This document shows positions 12,501 through 27,500 of a stretch of DNA of 64,000 nucleotides, one piece after another. The position numbers and the translations under genes were made by a program. Numbering within the stretch: the first letter of the stretch is position 1; every line of letters begins with the position of its first letter. The notes under the pieces are model-generated. The model saw nothing but the letters and a program-made list of their open reading frames with translations. It was not told the DNA's origin and did not search any database. The DNA is taken from assembly GCF_000321225.1 (NCBI RefSeq), contig NW_004450331.1, positions 752,635 through 816,634 of the forward strand. The letters run 5' to 3'. The stretch comes from Odobenus rosmarus divergens. Lineage: Eukaryota > Chordata > Mammalia > Carnivora > Odobenidae.

Positions 12501-15500
12501 AAATGCCACATGTTGCATGATTCCATGTATACGAAATGTCCAGAATGGGCAAGGCTACAGAGACAGCAGATTAGCAGTTGCCAGGGTCTGGACAAGGGGG
12601 CAGTCTGGAGTAACTGCTAATAGGTATAGAATTTGTCCATTGTGTGATAGAAACATGCTCAAATTAGAGGGAAGGATCATACACATCTGTGAATATGCTA
12701 AAAACCACTCAGTGACGTACTTTACAGGGTGAATATCACAATATGTGAATTAAGTCTCAGTAAAGCTGTTATTTTTGTTTAAGTGCTACCAGAAGTATAT
12801 AACTGAACTATTCGAAATACATTTAACCAAAGATGATAGGAAAGTTGATTTACAGTGGCTTGAACAGATGGGAATTTATTTTTCACATAACCGTCTACCT
12901 GGGCAATTTTTTTTTTTTTTTTTTTGCAGTTATCATTGTTGATTCGGGGAATTGGTGGTCAGACACTGAATCTCTTTGTACCCTTCTGCTTCTCCATACT
13001 TAGCCCGTGGTCCTTCACCCTCATGCATTCTGCAGCCTCCTCCCAGACAGCTGCTACACCTCCAGATTCCGGGGGAGAGAAAATAATCTGTAGCGGCTGG
13101 TTTCTTCTCCTTTTACGTGAAAAACTGAAGTTTTCCTGGAAACCTGTCTAGCAGACAGCCACTTAATGCTTCTTTAGCCAGAACTCGATTGACCCCATCT
13201 AGCTTCAAAGAAGGCCAGGAAGATGGCAGATGGGGTTATCATCCTTGGCTTAGCCAATAACAGTTCATCTCGTGCGGCTGCACACATCACCCCTCTTGAA
13301 AATCCGGTTTCTCTTAGCAACAGAGGAGGGGAGGGTGTGTGTCAGGACCGGTTGGCCTGGGCGACAGCCTAACTTTGAAAGTCGACTTCAAAAAAAAAAA
13401 TTCTAGTTAAAATTTACTACAAATTTGAACTCAATTCCTCTCTGACACTCATGGTTCATTGTACGTAAACTCAAGGTCCGTCCTGCAAAATCCACTCATT
13501 GCATTCCATCGCAGTTGGTACAAGTCTGTTCTTCCAGTGGTTACAGCCAAAAGCTGTGGACTCACTCTTGAGTGTTTGTGCTCTTTCTCTTGACCCATAC
13601 CTGGTCCATCAGCATATTGTTTTGGCTCTGCCTTTGAAGTCCATTCCTCGTCCCAGCCTTCTCCCCCACACTGGTCCAGGCCACCCACTCCTCAGCTCTG
13701 GAGTATTGCCCCCCTTGCTGCACCTGAGTAATTTAAAAAATTACGTTCATTCATGTCTTCCCTCTCCCAGAAGTCTCCAATAATTAATTGTCTAAATCAA
13801 GATACAGTCCAAAGGCTTTCACTGGCCTGCATGATCTGGCTCCCAGATGCCTCTCTGTCCCCACGTCTGTCACCTTCCCTCTGGCTCCGCCTTCGCTGGC
13901 CTCCATGCTCTTCCTCATACTGTCAGTCACTCTTATACCTGTGGCCCCTGCCTCTTTCCTTCACATGGCTTACACATTTCCAAATCATGATATCACTAGC
14001 TCCCTCACTTTCTTCAGGCGGCTGCTGAAAGTTCTCCTTATCACATGGTTTCACTCTGCCCATACACCCCCCCACGCCGTAGCTCTCTTTGCCCTTAGTC
14101 GGCTTTGTTTTCTTCACAGCATCTACCACCACATGACACACTTACATATGTACGTACGTGAATGCGTATACTCTGGGGGAGGTCTTCTCCCCTAACTAGA
14201 ATATAAGCTCCTCAGGAACAGGAGCTACATCTGTTGTCTGCACCGCTTAATCCCCAAGTGGAGAGGATAATCCTCGGCCCATCATAGGCACCCATAGATA
14301 CTTGTTGAATGAGTGAGTGGTTGAGTTTGGGGAGCCTCCTGGGTTCAAAAACAAAAAATTTCTGTAGCCCTCTGAAGACTGACTCTTTCTTCTTAGCTCA
14401 CTTGAGAAATTCCGTAGCCGTTAGTGGAGTTTATACCAGTTCCCATCAAAAGGGATGTGACTTAAGTAGTTTGAAGTGTTCACCACTTGCGAGGTACCTA
14501 CGAAAATAAAAAAAGTGCCATTTAATGGACTGTTTCCTTGTAGTAGGTTTGGGATAGCCAAAACTTCCATGAAGTGTAAAGAGCAGGCTCTACCGTGTGT
14601 CTGTGACACATGGCAATGTCTTCCAAAGGCTTTGCTTACTCATGATGATTTAGACGAGGAAAGAAGGTGAAAGCATGTTAACTAGCCAAAAAACAAATTA
14701 CACATATATTTGTATACACATACACACATTTTTAAGGATTAATTGAAAACGTCAGACCTTTTCCTTTGAGAATAAATTCTTTCTGACTAGAACAGGAGAC
14801 AGTTAACTTCTGAAAAGCATCAAGACTGATGATTTTGTCTATATAGCATTGACCTGGAAGCTATAGTCTCAACCATTCAGACTAATAAATCAGGTAATTT
14901 ATATTTAATCATTAACTAACTCCTGAGCTGAACAGCTGTTCAAAATTAGAAATGGGTCACCCCAGCCAGGATGACATTACAGGCAATCTATAATGCATTA
15001 GAATAAAATTATAGTGATTTTTAACTGTCTAGAAATTTATTATAGGACATGTTCCAACTCTTAAACCCTTGTTAGCCAATGTCAGTAATGATTTATGTTG
15101 CGTGGGTGGTATAGTGAAATTATTGACGATTTCAATAGCCGATAAGTCTGTGTTTAGTAAATCTTCAAATTTCAAAGCTGTTTTGGAGAATGAGGTGGGT
15201 GCACTTTATTGTTTATCATTTACTATCCAAAGACAACAAAGATGGAGGAAAGGCAAATGAGAAATTTCTCTTCAAAATTAATGGATATATGGTTGGTAGC
15301 TGAGGAGGGAGAGTAATGAATTCTCTAACGAGGGCTAAAGAGTTGTGAAGTTCCTTAGTGTTTGTATGGCTAACTTGGGGTGATCTTTATCAAGCAAAGC
15401 AAAGAGACAATCTTAAAATAGCTTTGATAACCATTCTCACTTGCTAATTTCACAACCTCCGTGTTGGCGGTTATTATGGTTATTATGGTGGCTTGCAGGG

Positions 15501-18500
15501 AACTGGCATTCCAGTCTCTTATGACATACATCATTTTTGCTTTCTGTGCTGTCTCTTCTTTCACAAGCAGAGCTAAATTCCACAGGGTTCTTCCTTGTTT
15601 GGACTATCAGATTGCTGATTTTTTTCAGTACCTATTAATTTGCATGTTCTTAGAATGTGATAACTAATTTTAGCATGCATCAAAACGGTGAGTTAGTGAG
15701 TTGTCCTTCAGACAATCCATAGACATTTATTGCAGTTTTATTTAAATCCATTATTAAGGCCTCCACATACTTAACCTGGAAATCAGATTTTATTTTTTTT
15801 TTAAAGATTTTACTTATTCATTTGAGACACAGATACACAGAGAGAGGGCATGAGCAGGGGGAGAGGCAGAGGGAGAGGGAGAAGCCGACTCACTCCCTGC
15901 TGAGACAGGAGCCCGATGCGGGGCTCGATCTCAGGACCCTGGGATCATGACCTGAGCCGAAGGCAGATGCTCAACCATCTGAGCCACCCAGGTGTCCTGG
16001 AAATCAGATTTTAAATGGCCATCCAACTAGATAGAAGGACTTCAACAGCATTCTTTGAGTGTATTGTCTTCAAGACTAGTGAAACCATCCTGATTTCTAT
16101 TTTTTTTTTTTTTTTTTTTTTTTTTACATAGGCTTCCACTGATAGAGTGAGTTTAGTAACTACCAGCGTTATTCTTTAATAGCATCCAGGATAGGTAGCT
16201 CTTAAAGCTTTGCATTTTAATTAAGTGATGTGAGTGGTGTTGGTCATTTTTCCTTTGTCTCTAATCAGCTGATAGCCAGTATGTTTAAAACGACATTTGT
16301 CTAGGGTGGTACAGTACCATTGCTGCAAAGTGGGAGGAAGGCAGAGCCGCCAAGCTGCCATTAAAAATTCTAATATCATTCAGGCTTGGCTGAAGCTCTT
16401 GGTCCTCCACTCTCAGAGGGACGGGAAAGTGACTGTCAGCTTTTGAAGAAAGAGTTAGGGCATCCAACAAGGAGATGTGAAAGATCTAATGCCATACTGC
16501 AGTAAACTGCACTTCCTAATGATGGGTTTCAAACGTAAGAAAGATGATGATAGTCATGCAGTCCAGTTCTGTTCCTTCTAAAGGCTTTGCAGAAGGATGT
16601 ACACTAAGACGGAGCTGTAAGGTGGTCATATTTATTAAGCATTTCTTTAGTTGGTGTTCACCCTGCAATTACATTTGAGTAATTTTGCCTTTCAGTCAGA
16701 GAAGATTCGCTGGGGTCAGTCTATTAAATCGTTTGAAGCTCAAGAGAAGACCCTCTGTGGAGATGTTCTCCTTACGGCAGCCTTTGTGTCTTATGTTGGA
16801 TCCTTTACAAGACCGTATCGCCAGGAACTGGTAGACTGCAAGTGGGTTCCCTTTCTCCAGCACAAGGTAAGCTCACTTCCTTACCTTGGCAGCATTTGGA
16901 AACATCATCTTGGCATTTCAGTAGAAAAAAAACAGTCTGTATGCCAGGCTCTTTGGTACCTCTACCATGACTCTCTGACTGGAAATTCTCATATGACAAA
17001 GACATTTCTTGTGTGTCACGGTGTTTCTTGTTTAAATGATGGTTTCACCAGAGAGATGAAAAATAATAAATTATTTTTTATACACTGTAGTGATACAGTT
17101 GCAAAACTGCTTTTAACAAAACTGATAACTGAAATCAAATTGGGGTTGTTATTGTTATTGTTATATTGTTATGGTATAACATGAAGTTTTGTTTTCTTCC
17201 TGACATGATGGGTTATTTGTTAAAGACTTTTTTTTTTTCACACCTACTTTCGGATAAAAAGTGAGCATTTTGTATGCAAGTATAAAAATAACTCCTCCTA
17301 AATCTAAAAATCCAAACCCATGAGCGAAGTGAAATCACAGATTTGGAAGATATAAAATCATCTAGTTCATGATCATCCTTGTACAAAAGAGAAAACTGAG
17401 TCATGGAGGTCTAAGTGACTAAGGTCCTATAGAGGAGGAAGTCTGACCTCCTGATTTCCATGCCCCTGTTTGCTCTGCGACACTGTGTGAGCTCAGTTGA
17501 CAAAAGCCCTTAAGATATCGTTACATCTCTGGGTATATTAACGTTCTGCGTTGGTAATAATGCCTCGATTTTCACAATAGTTGTTTTCATGACATAAATA
17601 CATGTCCGTGCGCTCGTGCAGATGAAATGAAATGATGGAAAATTCACTATTAAAGGCATTCCATAATTGATAATTTTAAAAGAACAATCTTTTTGTAATG
17701 ATTTAACATACCTTTGGTATCAAACATTTGTAATATCGAGGATTTTTAAAAGGTGGTTATCTCTCTTACTCCCCAAAAGTGCAAGGCTTCTCTTTAAGTA
17801 TTTCTGCCCTAACGTAGCTTTTGCATAAGAAGATAAAGCATTCTGCTGATACCATCCAACTCTGACTGTGTCGTGAGCTTCGGGGTATCAGCTGCCTGAC
17901 TCTCCTCAGGCCCTTTTGCTTGGTTTCGCCTTCACCAGACTTCGATCCTCTGTATGGGTATCTTTGCCTGGGTCACCTCGTGACTACTTTAGATTGACAT
18001 TTGTCCTCTTGCATGGTCCCCTCTGCATTCTCCATCATCCACAAAGCTTTCTCATTGTTTCCAAAATTATGGGGAAATTCACCTTCTTCTTGATCTGTCC
18101 AAACTTTTGAACTTCACCTTGTCTTCTCATTGCTCCAGTTCCTCTTCACTTTCAGGCATGTCATAGTCCTGACAGTGGGAACTTCAGGTACTAGTCATTT
18201 TACAGTGTTTAAGTTTAAAACGTGCCTTCTCAAATTTAATTTTAAAATCGGTCTTGAATTGCTGATAGAGCATTATTTAGTGTGTGTGTTTCTAGGAAGT
18301 TTCCTGTCAACCCATGTATATTTTCCCACTAACTTAAAAGCCCAAACATTAAATAAAATCTTGTTTTGAAGAAGTCGTACAAATAAAACAATAGAATTGA
18401 TTGACTTATCCAAAATGTCTGAACATGCTAAACTTATCCCCAGAGCAAAATAGCACCTCTCTGATGCTATATGCTGAACACATAGTCATTTTAACCGTGG

Positions 18501-21500
18501 GCCTGGCATGCCTGTGGCCCTGCAGCTGTCCTCAGGGAGCCTCACGCCTGTTTCCCGTAATCCCCGTGCTCTCTCCCGCCCTCTTGAGCGCACAGGCACT
18601 GTGCAAACTGAGAAGCAGGCCCTAAGACGGGAGCAGCTTACTCTTCGGCTTCTGTCTGGGCATACCTATGCTAAAGGAAGAAGAGGGTCCCAAGTTATAT
18701 GAATGACGTTCCTTTGGAAGAGTCTTCTCGGTCTCTAAGACACCGGGCAGGACGTACCCCATAAGACCTAACAAATGCCTGGCCTTATGGAAAGAGGGTT
18801 CCAGTTTCTGAGCTAGTTAACCTTGCCTACTTCTAGATCCAGTCACAGCGAAGTGGGAAGATGATCACATCTGTGTGAAACCTGTGCCAGGGGCCAAGAG
18901 GAGCTAAAATCACTTAAAGGTGTTAATTTTTAAATTAATTTTCCTCCAGAGGTGTTTCTTTGTCCTGTCCTCTCAAGAAGCCACTGTTGTTATTTCTCCC
19001 CATTATATTAGGGTGTTTTCTAGAGCTCCACTTGCCTATAAGTGCCCTAAGTGTCTCTGGCTTGTCAATTTGGCTCAGGTATCCCAGGGATTCAGATGGT
19101 TTGTGAGTTAACTGGTCAGCAAGTGACTATGGTTGTTGTGATTTTTAAAACCTGCAAACCAAGCATGTCATTTATTAATGACCTGTTGACATAGGTAAGG
19201 TGACCTTGGAAGGAACCTTTTTATAAAGCAAGTCAGCCATCCTTACTACTTCCTAGAAATGAAGACTTCATATTCTAAATGATTGATTCTTCCCAATTTA
19301 GTAAATAAATTTAGCTCAGTTCAAGTCAAAACTCCAGTGAGAAGTTATATTTTTACTTGACCGAGTGATTCTGAAGTTTGTTGGAAGAGTATGTTTTTGA
19401 GAACACCAAGATAATTTTGGAATAGAACACTAAGAAAGCACTTGTCCTTCAAGATAGTAAAATGTGTTCTAAAACTACAATAATTACAACAAGGTGGTTC
19501 TGCAGGGGAAAGAGAAAACTAGAATCAAGTTCAGAAGCCATCAAGGGTGTTGAGAGAGATTCGGTCTATTTAATATGTAATAGTGTATAAACTCCCACAA
19601 ACGTATGTCCCCTACAATATCTATGCTCATACCGTGTCTTCCCTCCTGATGCTGTAAGAGGAACAGCTGATGCTTGTATCTGAGGGTGATCTTCTGGGTT
19701 TATACTAGTTCCCATCCCCTTTCCCTTCCTCAGGGATAATTCCAGAGCAGTTCTCCCCTCTCACTAATTTTTCCCTCCCTACTAATTCATTACTAGATCA
19801 TTGCCACCAGCATTCACATACGTAGTTACTTCTCCCATTAAACCAAATACACCCAACAAATTTCTCTTGAACCTTCCCGGCCTTTCGAGCTACTCTTCCA
19901 TTTCACTGCTCATCTACAGCAAACACTTCAGAAGAGTCATCCATAGTCCCTGTCTCCACATCCTCCCTCCATTTTCTGAGTCACTCTGGACAGGCTTTTG
20001 TCCCCACCACTCCACCAAGACCCCTCTGCGGCGATTTTGCTTCCATGTTGCTAAGTCTAGCGGTTTGTTTTCCATTCTCATCAAGCTTGACTCTTGGCTG
20101 CATCTGATGCAATCGATCACTCCGTCTTTGCATCAGTACCTTCTTTACTTGATTCTAAGACCTCCCCTTTCCCCATCTTCCTCCCGCCTCACTGACCAAT
20201 CCTTCTTGGACTTCGTTACATTTTTCCTCTTCTCCCCAACCTTAATGGTGAAATGCCCGGCCTTTAATCTTTGAGCTGCTTTTCATCAGGTTCGTGGCTT
20301 TAAATGTCACCTGCACATCAGTAATTTATAAAAGTATATCAGTGGCCCAGACCTGGCATCTTCACTCCTGTGTCTGAAAGATGTCTCACATACAGCACAT
20401 CCAAACCGAAATCCTGACCTTCCCCACAAAACTCCTTCTACCCAGGTATTCCCAACTTGTGGAATGGCAGCTCGATCCTTCTGTTGGGCCAAAAACCTTG
20501 GAGTCACCTTGATGTGACTCTTCTCTCTGACACTCATATCCAGTCCATCTAGGAAATTCTGTAGGCTACACCTTCAAAATCTATTCAGAATCTGACCAGT
20601 TTTCACCACCTTCACTGCTCCCATCCTGGGCCAAGCTATCATCCCTCTCTTGAATAACTGCAGAAATATCCTAACCGGTTTCCCTGTTGCTGCATTTGTT
20701 GCTTCTCTCCAAAATCTGATCTCAAGTGCAGGTCAGGTAAACTGAATTTTCTTTGAAAATCCCTCTGATGACTCCCCACTGCACTCCAAGCAAAAGCTAG
20801 CAATCCTACAAAGTCTTACAAAACCCTCTGTGATTTTGCCCCTTACTCTTTTTATCTCACTTCCTATTACTCTTTCCTCACTGCTCTGCTGCAGTCACAT
20901 GGGCCACCTTTCTTGAATATACCAGGTACGTTCTGACCGCAGGCCCTCTGCACAAGTTGTTATCTCTGTCTTAAAGTCTTCTCTCAGGACATAAAAGTAC
21001 CTCATTCCCATCGATCAGGTCTTTGTTCAAATAACATCTTCGTACCTCTAGATAGGATTTTAAGCTCCACCCCTCAGCATGCTTCATCCCACTCCATTTT
21101 TTTCACCATAATGTTTATCACTTTCTAATATGTTATTTCATTTATTCATTTGCTGTGGTTAATAGCTTTCCCGTCCCTCAGCTACGGTGTAAGATCCATG
21201 GAGCAGGGATTTTGTATGTTAACTACTCTGTCCTGGAATGGCACCTGGAACATTGTAGATGCTCAGTATATCTTTTCATTGAGGTGTGAGTTACATACCA
21301 TGCAATTCACCCACTTAAAGTATCCATTTCAGTAGTGTTTAGTGTACTCAGAGAGTTGTACAACCATCATCACAGTCCATTGTAGAACATTTTCATCACC
21401 CCATGTCCATTAGCTCCAATCACCCCATCCTCTTCAGGCTTAGACAATCACCGTCTAATTTATGTCTCTAGAGATTTGCCTGTTGTGAACACTTCCTACA

Positions 21501-24500
21501 AATGAACTCGCACAATGTGCGGCGTTTGATGCCTGACTTTTTACTTGGCATGTTTTCCAGGTTCATCCATGACGCGTAACCTGTATCAGGATTTCGTTAC
21601 TTGTTAAGTCTCAATTATATTCTATTACATGAATGTGCCACATTTTATTTACACATTCATCAGTTGATGGGCATTTGGGTTGCTTCTCCTTTTTGGTTAT
21701 TATGAAAAACACTGCTGTGAACATTAGAATTTTTTGTAGAGAGGTTTTTGCGTGGACATATTTGATTTCCCTTTGGTATATACACAGGAGTGAGTTTTTT
21801 TTTTTAGGCTGCATGGTAACTCTATGTTTAATCCTTTGAAGAACTACCAGACTATCACTATATATTCTAAAATAAAGGAATATATGCTTAAATATACATT
21901 GCACATCAGTGGGGGAAGTAATGGATTTTTCAATGAAAGGTGATTGAACTGCTAACCAACCTTTTGGGCAAAACAACAGCCCTCTCCTTCTCAGCTTCAT
22001 AGCAAACAAAAAGAGTTCCAAGTGATTTAAGTATTAGAATGTTAAGTAAGCTTTAAAAAATGTAAATACTCTGGTATATCATTATAGACTGGAAAATACA
22101 GATAAACATGACAGAATTAGTAAGGAGCCGCATTATAGCCCCCATATTATAAACTGAGAAACAGAGTTTGAAATTTATCATAAGCATCGGGAGTCATTGA
22201 AGGATTTTAGGTAGGTCTGTGGTCAGAATTACACATTCAAAAGCTGACAGCGGGCACAGAAGAAACAGTGACTTGACAGGGAAAAGACCACTGTTACTGA
22301 GGCCACGTGTTATGATGGCAGTTTGGAAGATGGTGAGCTGAACAAAGTGATGGCAGCGGACCCGGCCAGCCGGGGAGTGATACCAGAGGAGGCCAGGAGG
22401 AAGCACTGGTAAAACAAAGTTTTGGCTTGCACATGGGAGTGATGAGGAGATAGTAAGTAGGTGCAGGTGCCATTCCCGGAGATGAAAATTGGTTTGGGAG
22501 AAAAGATGAAGATAACAGAAAGATGATTGCACAGTGTCTCGGAAGCATTCAAGTGTCCATGACCAGTAGGGAGCTGGATAAGAGCGTTATTGGGTGGAGA
22601 GTCAGATCTGGGATTCACTGATGTGTAGGGAGTTGTTAGAACTGCCCTTGGATGAGATCACATCAGAGGAACTTTAGAGTAAAGGGAAATGACTCAGCGC
22701 TGGGAAGTAGAGAAAGATGAAGAAGGAGCGAAGATTGGAGACCACCTCTAGCAAATGTGGTGACATGGGAGACCAGAGTATAAACATGAGAATGGTCAGA
22801 GCCCCAGAGACTCAGAGAGAAGAGCTGAGAACTGAGAGTGTCCTCACATAGGGAAATGTGAAGGTCTTCTGTGACCACGAAGGTGTGACAAGCCAGAAAC
22901 CAGATTGCACGGAGTTACACAGTAAGTGGGAGGTGAGGAAGTAGAAGGAAAAGGCAGATTATTCTTGGAGGAATTTGCCTGTGATGGGAAGGAGGTAAGC
23001 CGAGTGCCTAGTTAGACATGGAGCTACGTGCAGTGTTGGTTTTTCAGTGTGAAGGAGACAGGAGCATGTTTCTTTGCTTCAAGAGGAGAAGACAAGGAAA
23101 AGGAATTGTGGAGGATAAAAGGGTGAAGAGGGATGAGCCACCAGAAATGGGAAGGGCATGGGCTCCAGAATAGAGGTAGTAGCGTGACCGTCAGATAGGA
23201 GAAGTAAGTCTCTTTGAACTTAGGTGGGAGGGAAGGAGACAAAGGTGGTCAGAGGGTGTGCCCGGTAGGGGCTCAAACAGTTCAAACTGTCGAATTCGGA
23301 CACAAGATCTACATGTATACTGTCTCTTACTCCTTTTTGCATCAGAAATTAAAGTTATTTCAAGCCTCCGGTTCTTCCAAGGTGTTTGCATTAAGTAGAA
23401 GGTAAGAAGTTAAAGCCACAGATCCCTTGCTAAAAGGAGGATGCATATTCTAAAAGATACCAGTTTTCTTGTGTCTTTAAGAAAACTGTGTGTTAATACC
23501 AAGGCTCGCTGCTCATATCAGTAGGTGATAGAGTGTATTTCTAAGATAACGTTGTGGTCAGAGACAATGGGACTATTATGCTACTTTCCCTAGATTTATT
23601 GATAGCAAATTGCATCGCAGCCCTCCTGTAAGAATTCTTCCAGCATTTTCTTTGCTGAAGATCCCTGGCCAACCCCTAAGTCTTGACTCCAGCTGCTGCT
23701 ACATCCCCCTGGCCCACACTAAGTAGGGCTCTTACTGTCTTATAGAGGCATGTTTCCATGTCAGCCCCCACCCAGCTGCCAGACGGTGTTTATTACATAG
23801 GAGGTGCTCCATAAATATTGGGTGATGGATGACCAAATGAATAAATTCCTTAATAAATTCCTTGCTATAATCTCATGTATTTTTTGTAAAGTCCACTTTT
23901 GTAAAGAATGCTCCTTACTCTTTAAAACGGGTTTTGGGGGCACCTGGGTGGCTCAGTCAGTTCTGAGCATCTGACTTCTAATTTCAGCTCAGGTCACGAT
24001 TTCAGGGTTGTGAGATCAAGCCCCCTGCATAGGGCTCTGCACTGAGCGGGGAGTTTGCTTCTCTCCCTCTCCCTCTGCTCTCTGCCCCTCCCTCCCCACC
24101 CCACCCCCACTCCTGCTCATGCTCAGGCACACGAGGCTGCAGTCTGTTCCTGGGCACAGCCAGCGAGCTGATGGAGTTGTCGCTGGCTGAATACATTCCA
24201 TTAACCTATCCACAGAAGAAAAGTCCTCTCTTCATAGTGTTGGCCTGTACTACAGGATGAATTGCCTGAGCAAGATATTGCGCTTGAGCATTGCTCATGT
24301 GGGGTGATGACCCCCTGCAGCAAGTACCTTTCTGTTGTCCTGTGGTCCTTCCTGGTGTCTTAAGTCCTCCCCGCCCCCCCATTGGGGGAGCAGCCGTCGA
24401 TGTCTGCACAGGGCCCTGTCTCTTTCACTTGAAGTCAGATGCAATAATAAACCAGATGTGGGCGCCTGGGTGGCTCAGTCGGTTAAGCGTCTGCCTTTGG

Positions 24501-27500
24501 CTCAGGTCAAGATCCTGGGATCCTGGGATCGAGCCCCACATCGGGCTCCTTGCTCTGCGGGGAGCCTGCTTCTCCCTCTCCTCCCCACTTTTGCTCTCTC
24601 TCACTATCTCTGTCTGTCTCTCTCAAATAAAATCTAAAAAAAAAATAATAAACCAGATGTTGAATACTGCATTTGACAGAATTTGGAGAGGTAAATACCC
24701 CGCTTATCGGGTCAAATTGTACCTCACGATGAGAGTTTCATTTTGGCTTCTGAGAGCGTGGAGAGAGTCGGCATGTGTTGTCTTGGCTTTGGTCTCTTGT
24801 TTTCTGGTCTGTCATGTGGAGTCTTTTGCTCTGCCATGCTGACAGCTGACTGCATTCAACTCTGATTTTCAAGGTTTCCATCCCAATAACCGAAGGCCTG
24901 GACTCGATTGCCATGTTGACGGATGATGCTACCATTGCCACCTGGAATAATGAGGGGCTGCCCAGTGACAGAATGTCCACCGAAAATGCCACTATCCTGA
25001 CACACTGTGAGCGCTGGCCCCTGATGATAGATCCCCAACAGCAGGGAATTAAGTGGATCAAGAATAAGTACGGAACAGACCTGAAGGTCACACATTTGGG
25101 CCAGAAAGGGTATGTGAAATCGGAAGGATTGACTTTCTATTGAGCTGCTGTGAACTGGGTCTGATTTTTACAAGGCCCCGGCGTTTGCTAGCCCTCTCTG
25201 TTACACGCGACACTCTGGCGCTCCTCGTCTATCTGCTTGCTCAGGTTTCACATAAAATATTTTTTGAAAGGGCGTTTCTGTTAGGTGGCATCCACTTACC
25301 TGAAGATGAAAGGAGGTTGAAGATGAGAACAAACACTGCCCCTGAGTGGAAAAATCGGTGGGTTTCCTAAGGCCAAAGATGGAATAGGAGGGACTGTAAT
25401 CCTTTAGGGCATTTGGCATATGGCAACCCAAGAATGGTCAGCAGATTAGAATCCTATTCCTGAATATGTACCTGGCCTATTTTAGGATTTTAGCACGGCT
25501 GCAAGCCCCAACACTGAATGCCTGAAGATAATTTCTTAGTTGAGTTTTATATATCACCTTTGAGAACTCAGTCTCTTCTGAGACTTTGTGTCATTGGGTC
25601 CTCATGACAATACTGTCTGATAAATAAAGTTGTCTTGGACGTAGCTGGTCTTCAGTTAATATTGAATAATTTTAGACTTACTGGTATTTGATTTGATCCT
25701 TTCATTATCTTTTCACATAAAAAATGAAATAAAGAATTCCTGCCACTGCACAGATAAATGTACTCCTTGCTTATCTGAATACTTGGGGAAAATTATTTTT
25801 GAGGGGAAGAGCCTATTTTTGGAGAGGGAGAATGAAATATAGTGATAATATGCCACTTGTCATGACTGAACTTAAAGGTTTAAAAAAAATGAATGTTTGA
25901 CAAAACCACAAGACTTTTCATATATTTTGAATTTTTTTTTAATCAAAAAAAGGACCTGTTAAATGAATTTAAATTTATGATGTTTGGGTAAGTTACATTT
26001 GTCTCAACCATGGTTATTGTCAAAAGACCTAATTTACACATGGACTTATTCATACTCTTGAATTTCACTTGGAAAATATCACTGTGTAATTCATCTCAAA
26101 ATCTTATGAATTTCTATGTAATCTAGGTGAATACTTTATGAAACAGTTTTCTCTAAGTTAGTCTGTCTCGTTAAAAAAATATATTAAATCAAATATAATT
26201 TAATGTAAATAATTTTGAACATTTTTGCTGTGCTTATTTATCTTAATTCTGATTGAATTTTAAGGTTTTTGAATGCCATTGAAACCGCTTTGGCCTTTGG
26301 AGATGTCATCTTAGTTGAAAATCTGGAGGAAACAATAGATCCAGTCCTTGATCCACTGCTTGGCAGAAACACAATTAAAAAAGGAAAGTAAGTATTCTTG
26401 ATTTTTTCACCTATATTTTGTGCTGCTTATGAATGTGATCAGCAGCTCCTGTTAGCCTCGAAATCAGCGCAGTCCATTGGAATCTTCTTGATGAGGTTTC
26501 TGAGTTTCCATTCCGTGGCACCTCCATTCCAAGAGAGAAGCAACCTCAACATGATCCAGACTTATAGACTATTTCTTTGGTAGATTTAGACTCATGTTAT
26601 CCAGTCCCTGATTTATAAACCAGAAAATGCATTGTCACAAATGTGCGAGTAGCTGCTCCTTTATCAGTTCATACCAAAGAAGTTTAAGACTTCGCAAAAC
26701 AGCTTTAGTGTGTTTACCTGTACTGTGTATCTTTTGTATCCTTATTTACTTCATATTTTTCTTTAGAACACTTCTAAGTCCACTAATGTTTTTGGTTTAA
26801 CTCAACTTCATCCAGAGTAATGGCATCCACAAAATGAGGGGTTTACTGTGCTAGTTCTCTTTTTTCTAATACACTTACAATATGTAGATAGCATATTTTT
26901 TAGAACTTCATTAGCGGACCCCTAAAATCATTCCCATACCAGCAGCGGTACCACCAACAAGAAAGAACGGGCCCCGTGAGCTCTGTGTGATGTTCCAGAT
27001 AGCTGCCATTCCCCTGGACACCAGACTCTCCAGGGCATTCTCCCAGAGGCAGGGAAGCCATTTCCAAGGAGTCCTCCTAGCCCTTTCTATAGATGTGTGA
27101 AAGGTTACAAGCAGCAAGTATGTCTCTGACCAAGCCTCTGCAGGCTCACAGGGGTTGTGGCATATGCTGTACACTCTCTGTGCCCCTTCACTCGCGAAAC
27201 CAACACTTGCTAGACTTAATTCACTGGGTTTCCTTCTCCTCTTGTGTGGGTTTTTTCCTTCAAAGAGATACGATTTCAAAATTTCTCCAGCACCCTTATT
27301 TGACACCCAGTCTCTGCCTCAGAGCAAACGGTCTCTTTTCTCACCACCAGTTCATTCCTGTCAATTTTTAATGGAAATAGGTCTACATAAGGATACCTAA
27401 CTTCTGGTTTTTAAAGAGTCCCTAACAGCTTAGTATAATATTTATTATACAAGGAAATCCATTTACAGTGACTGACAACTTATAATTGTTTAATAAGCCA

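Larger units (their letters stand above)
11651..16695 (+). other. GC-AG intron of about 5 kb
   Basis: Donor gcaagt, acceptor cctttcag. It holds an antisense CanSINE (12075-12260), an old L1 3' end (12355-12780), an L2-like LINE fragment (13440-14320) and another antisense CanSINE (15793-15995). The rest (for example 14330-15770 and 16010-16690) shows nothing I recognise apart from a long T run near 16100-16125. Confidence 0.75.
16867..24873 (+). other. 8-kb intron with LINE fragments and two CanSINEs
   Basis: GT-AG intron (gtaagc / tttcaag). It contains a possible MIR (17335-17485), L2-like sequence in sense (19800-21262), an antisense L1 3' end (21265-21860), L2-like sequence in antisense (22150-23260), and CanSINEs at 23936-24128 and 24460-24643. 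I see nothing recognisable from 17490 to 19800. Confidence 0.7.

Noticed and set aside
19801..20274. A 157-codon + strand frame as a novel gene
   Set aside because: It lies in an L2/CR1-like LINE fragment, with no splice or start context, and its composition is that of CT-rich repeat sequence.
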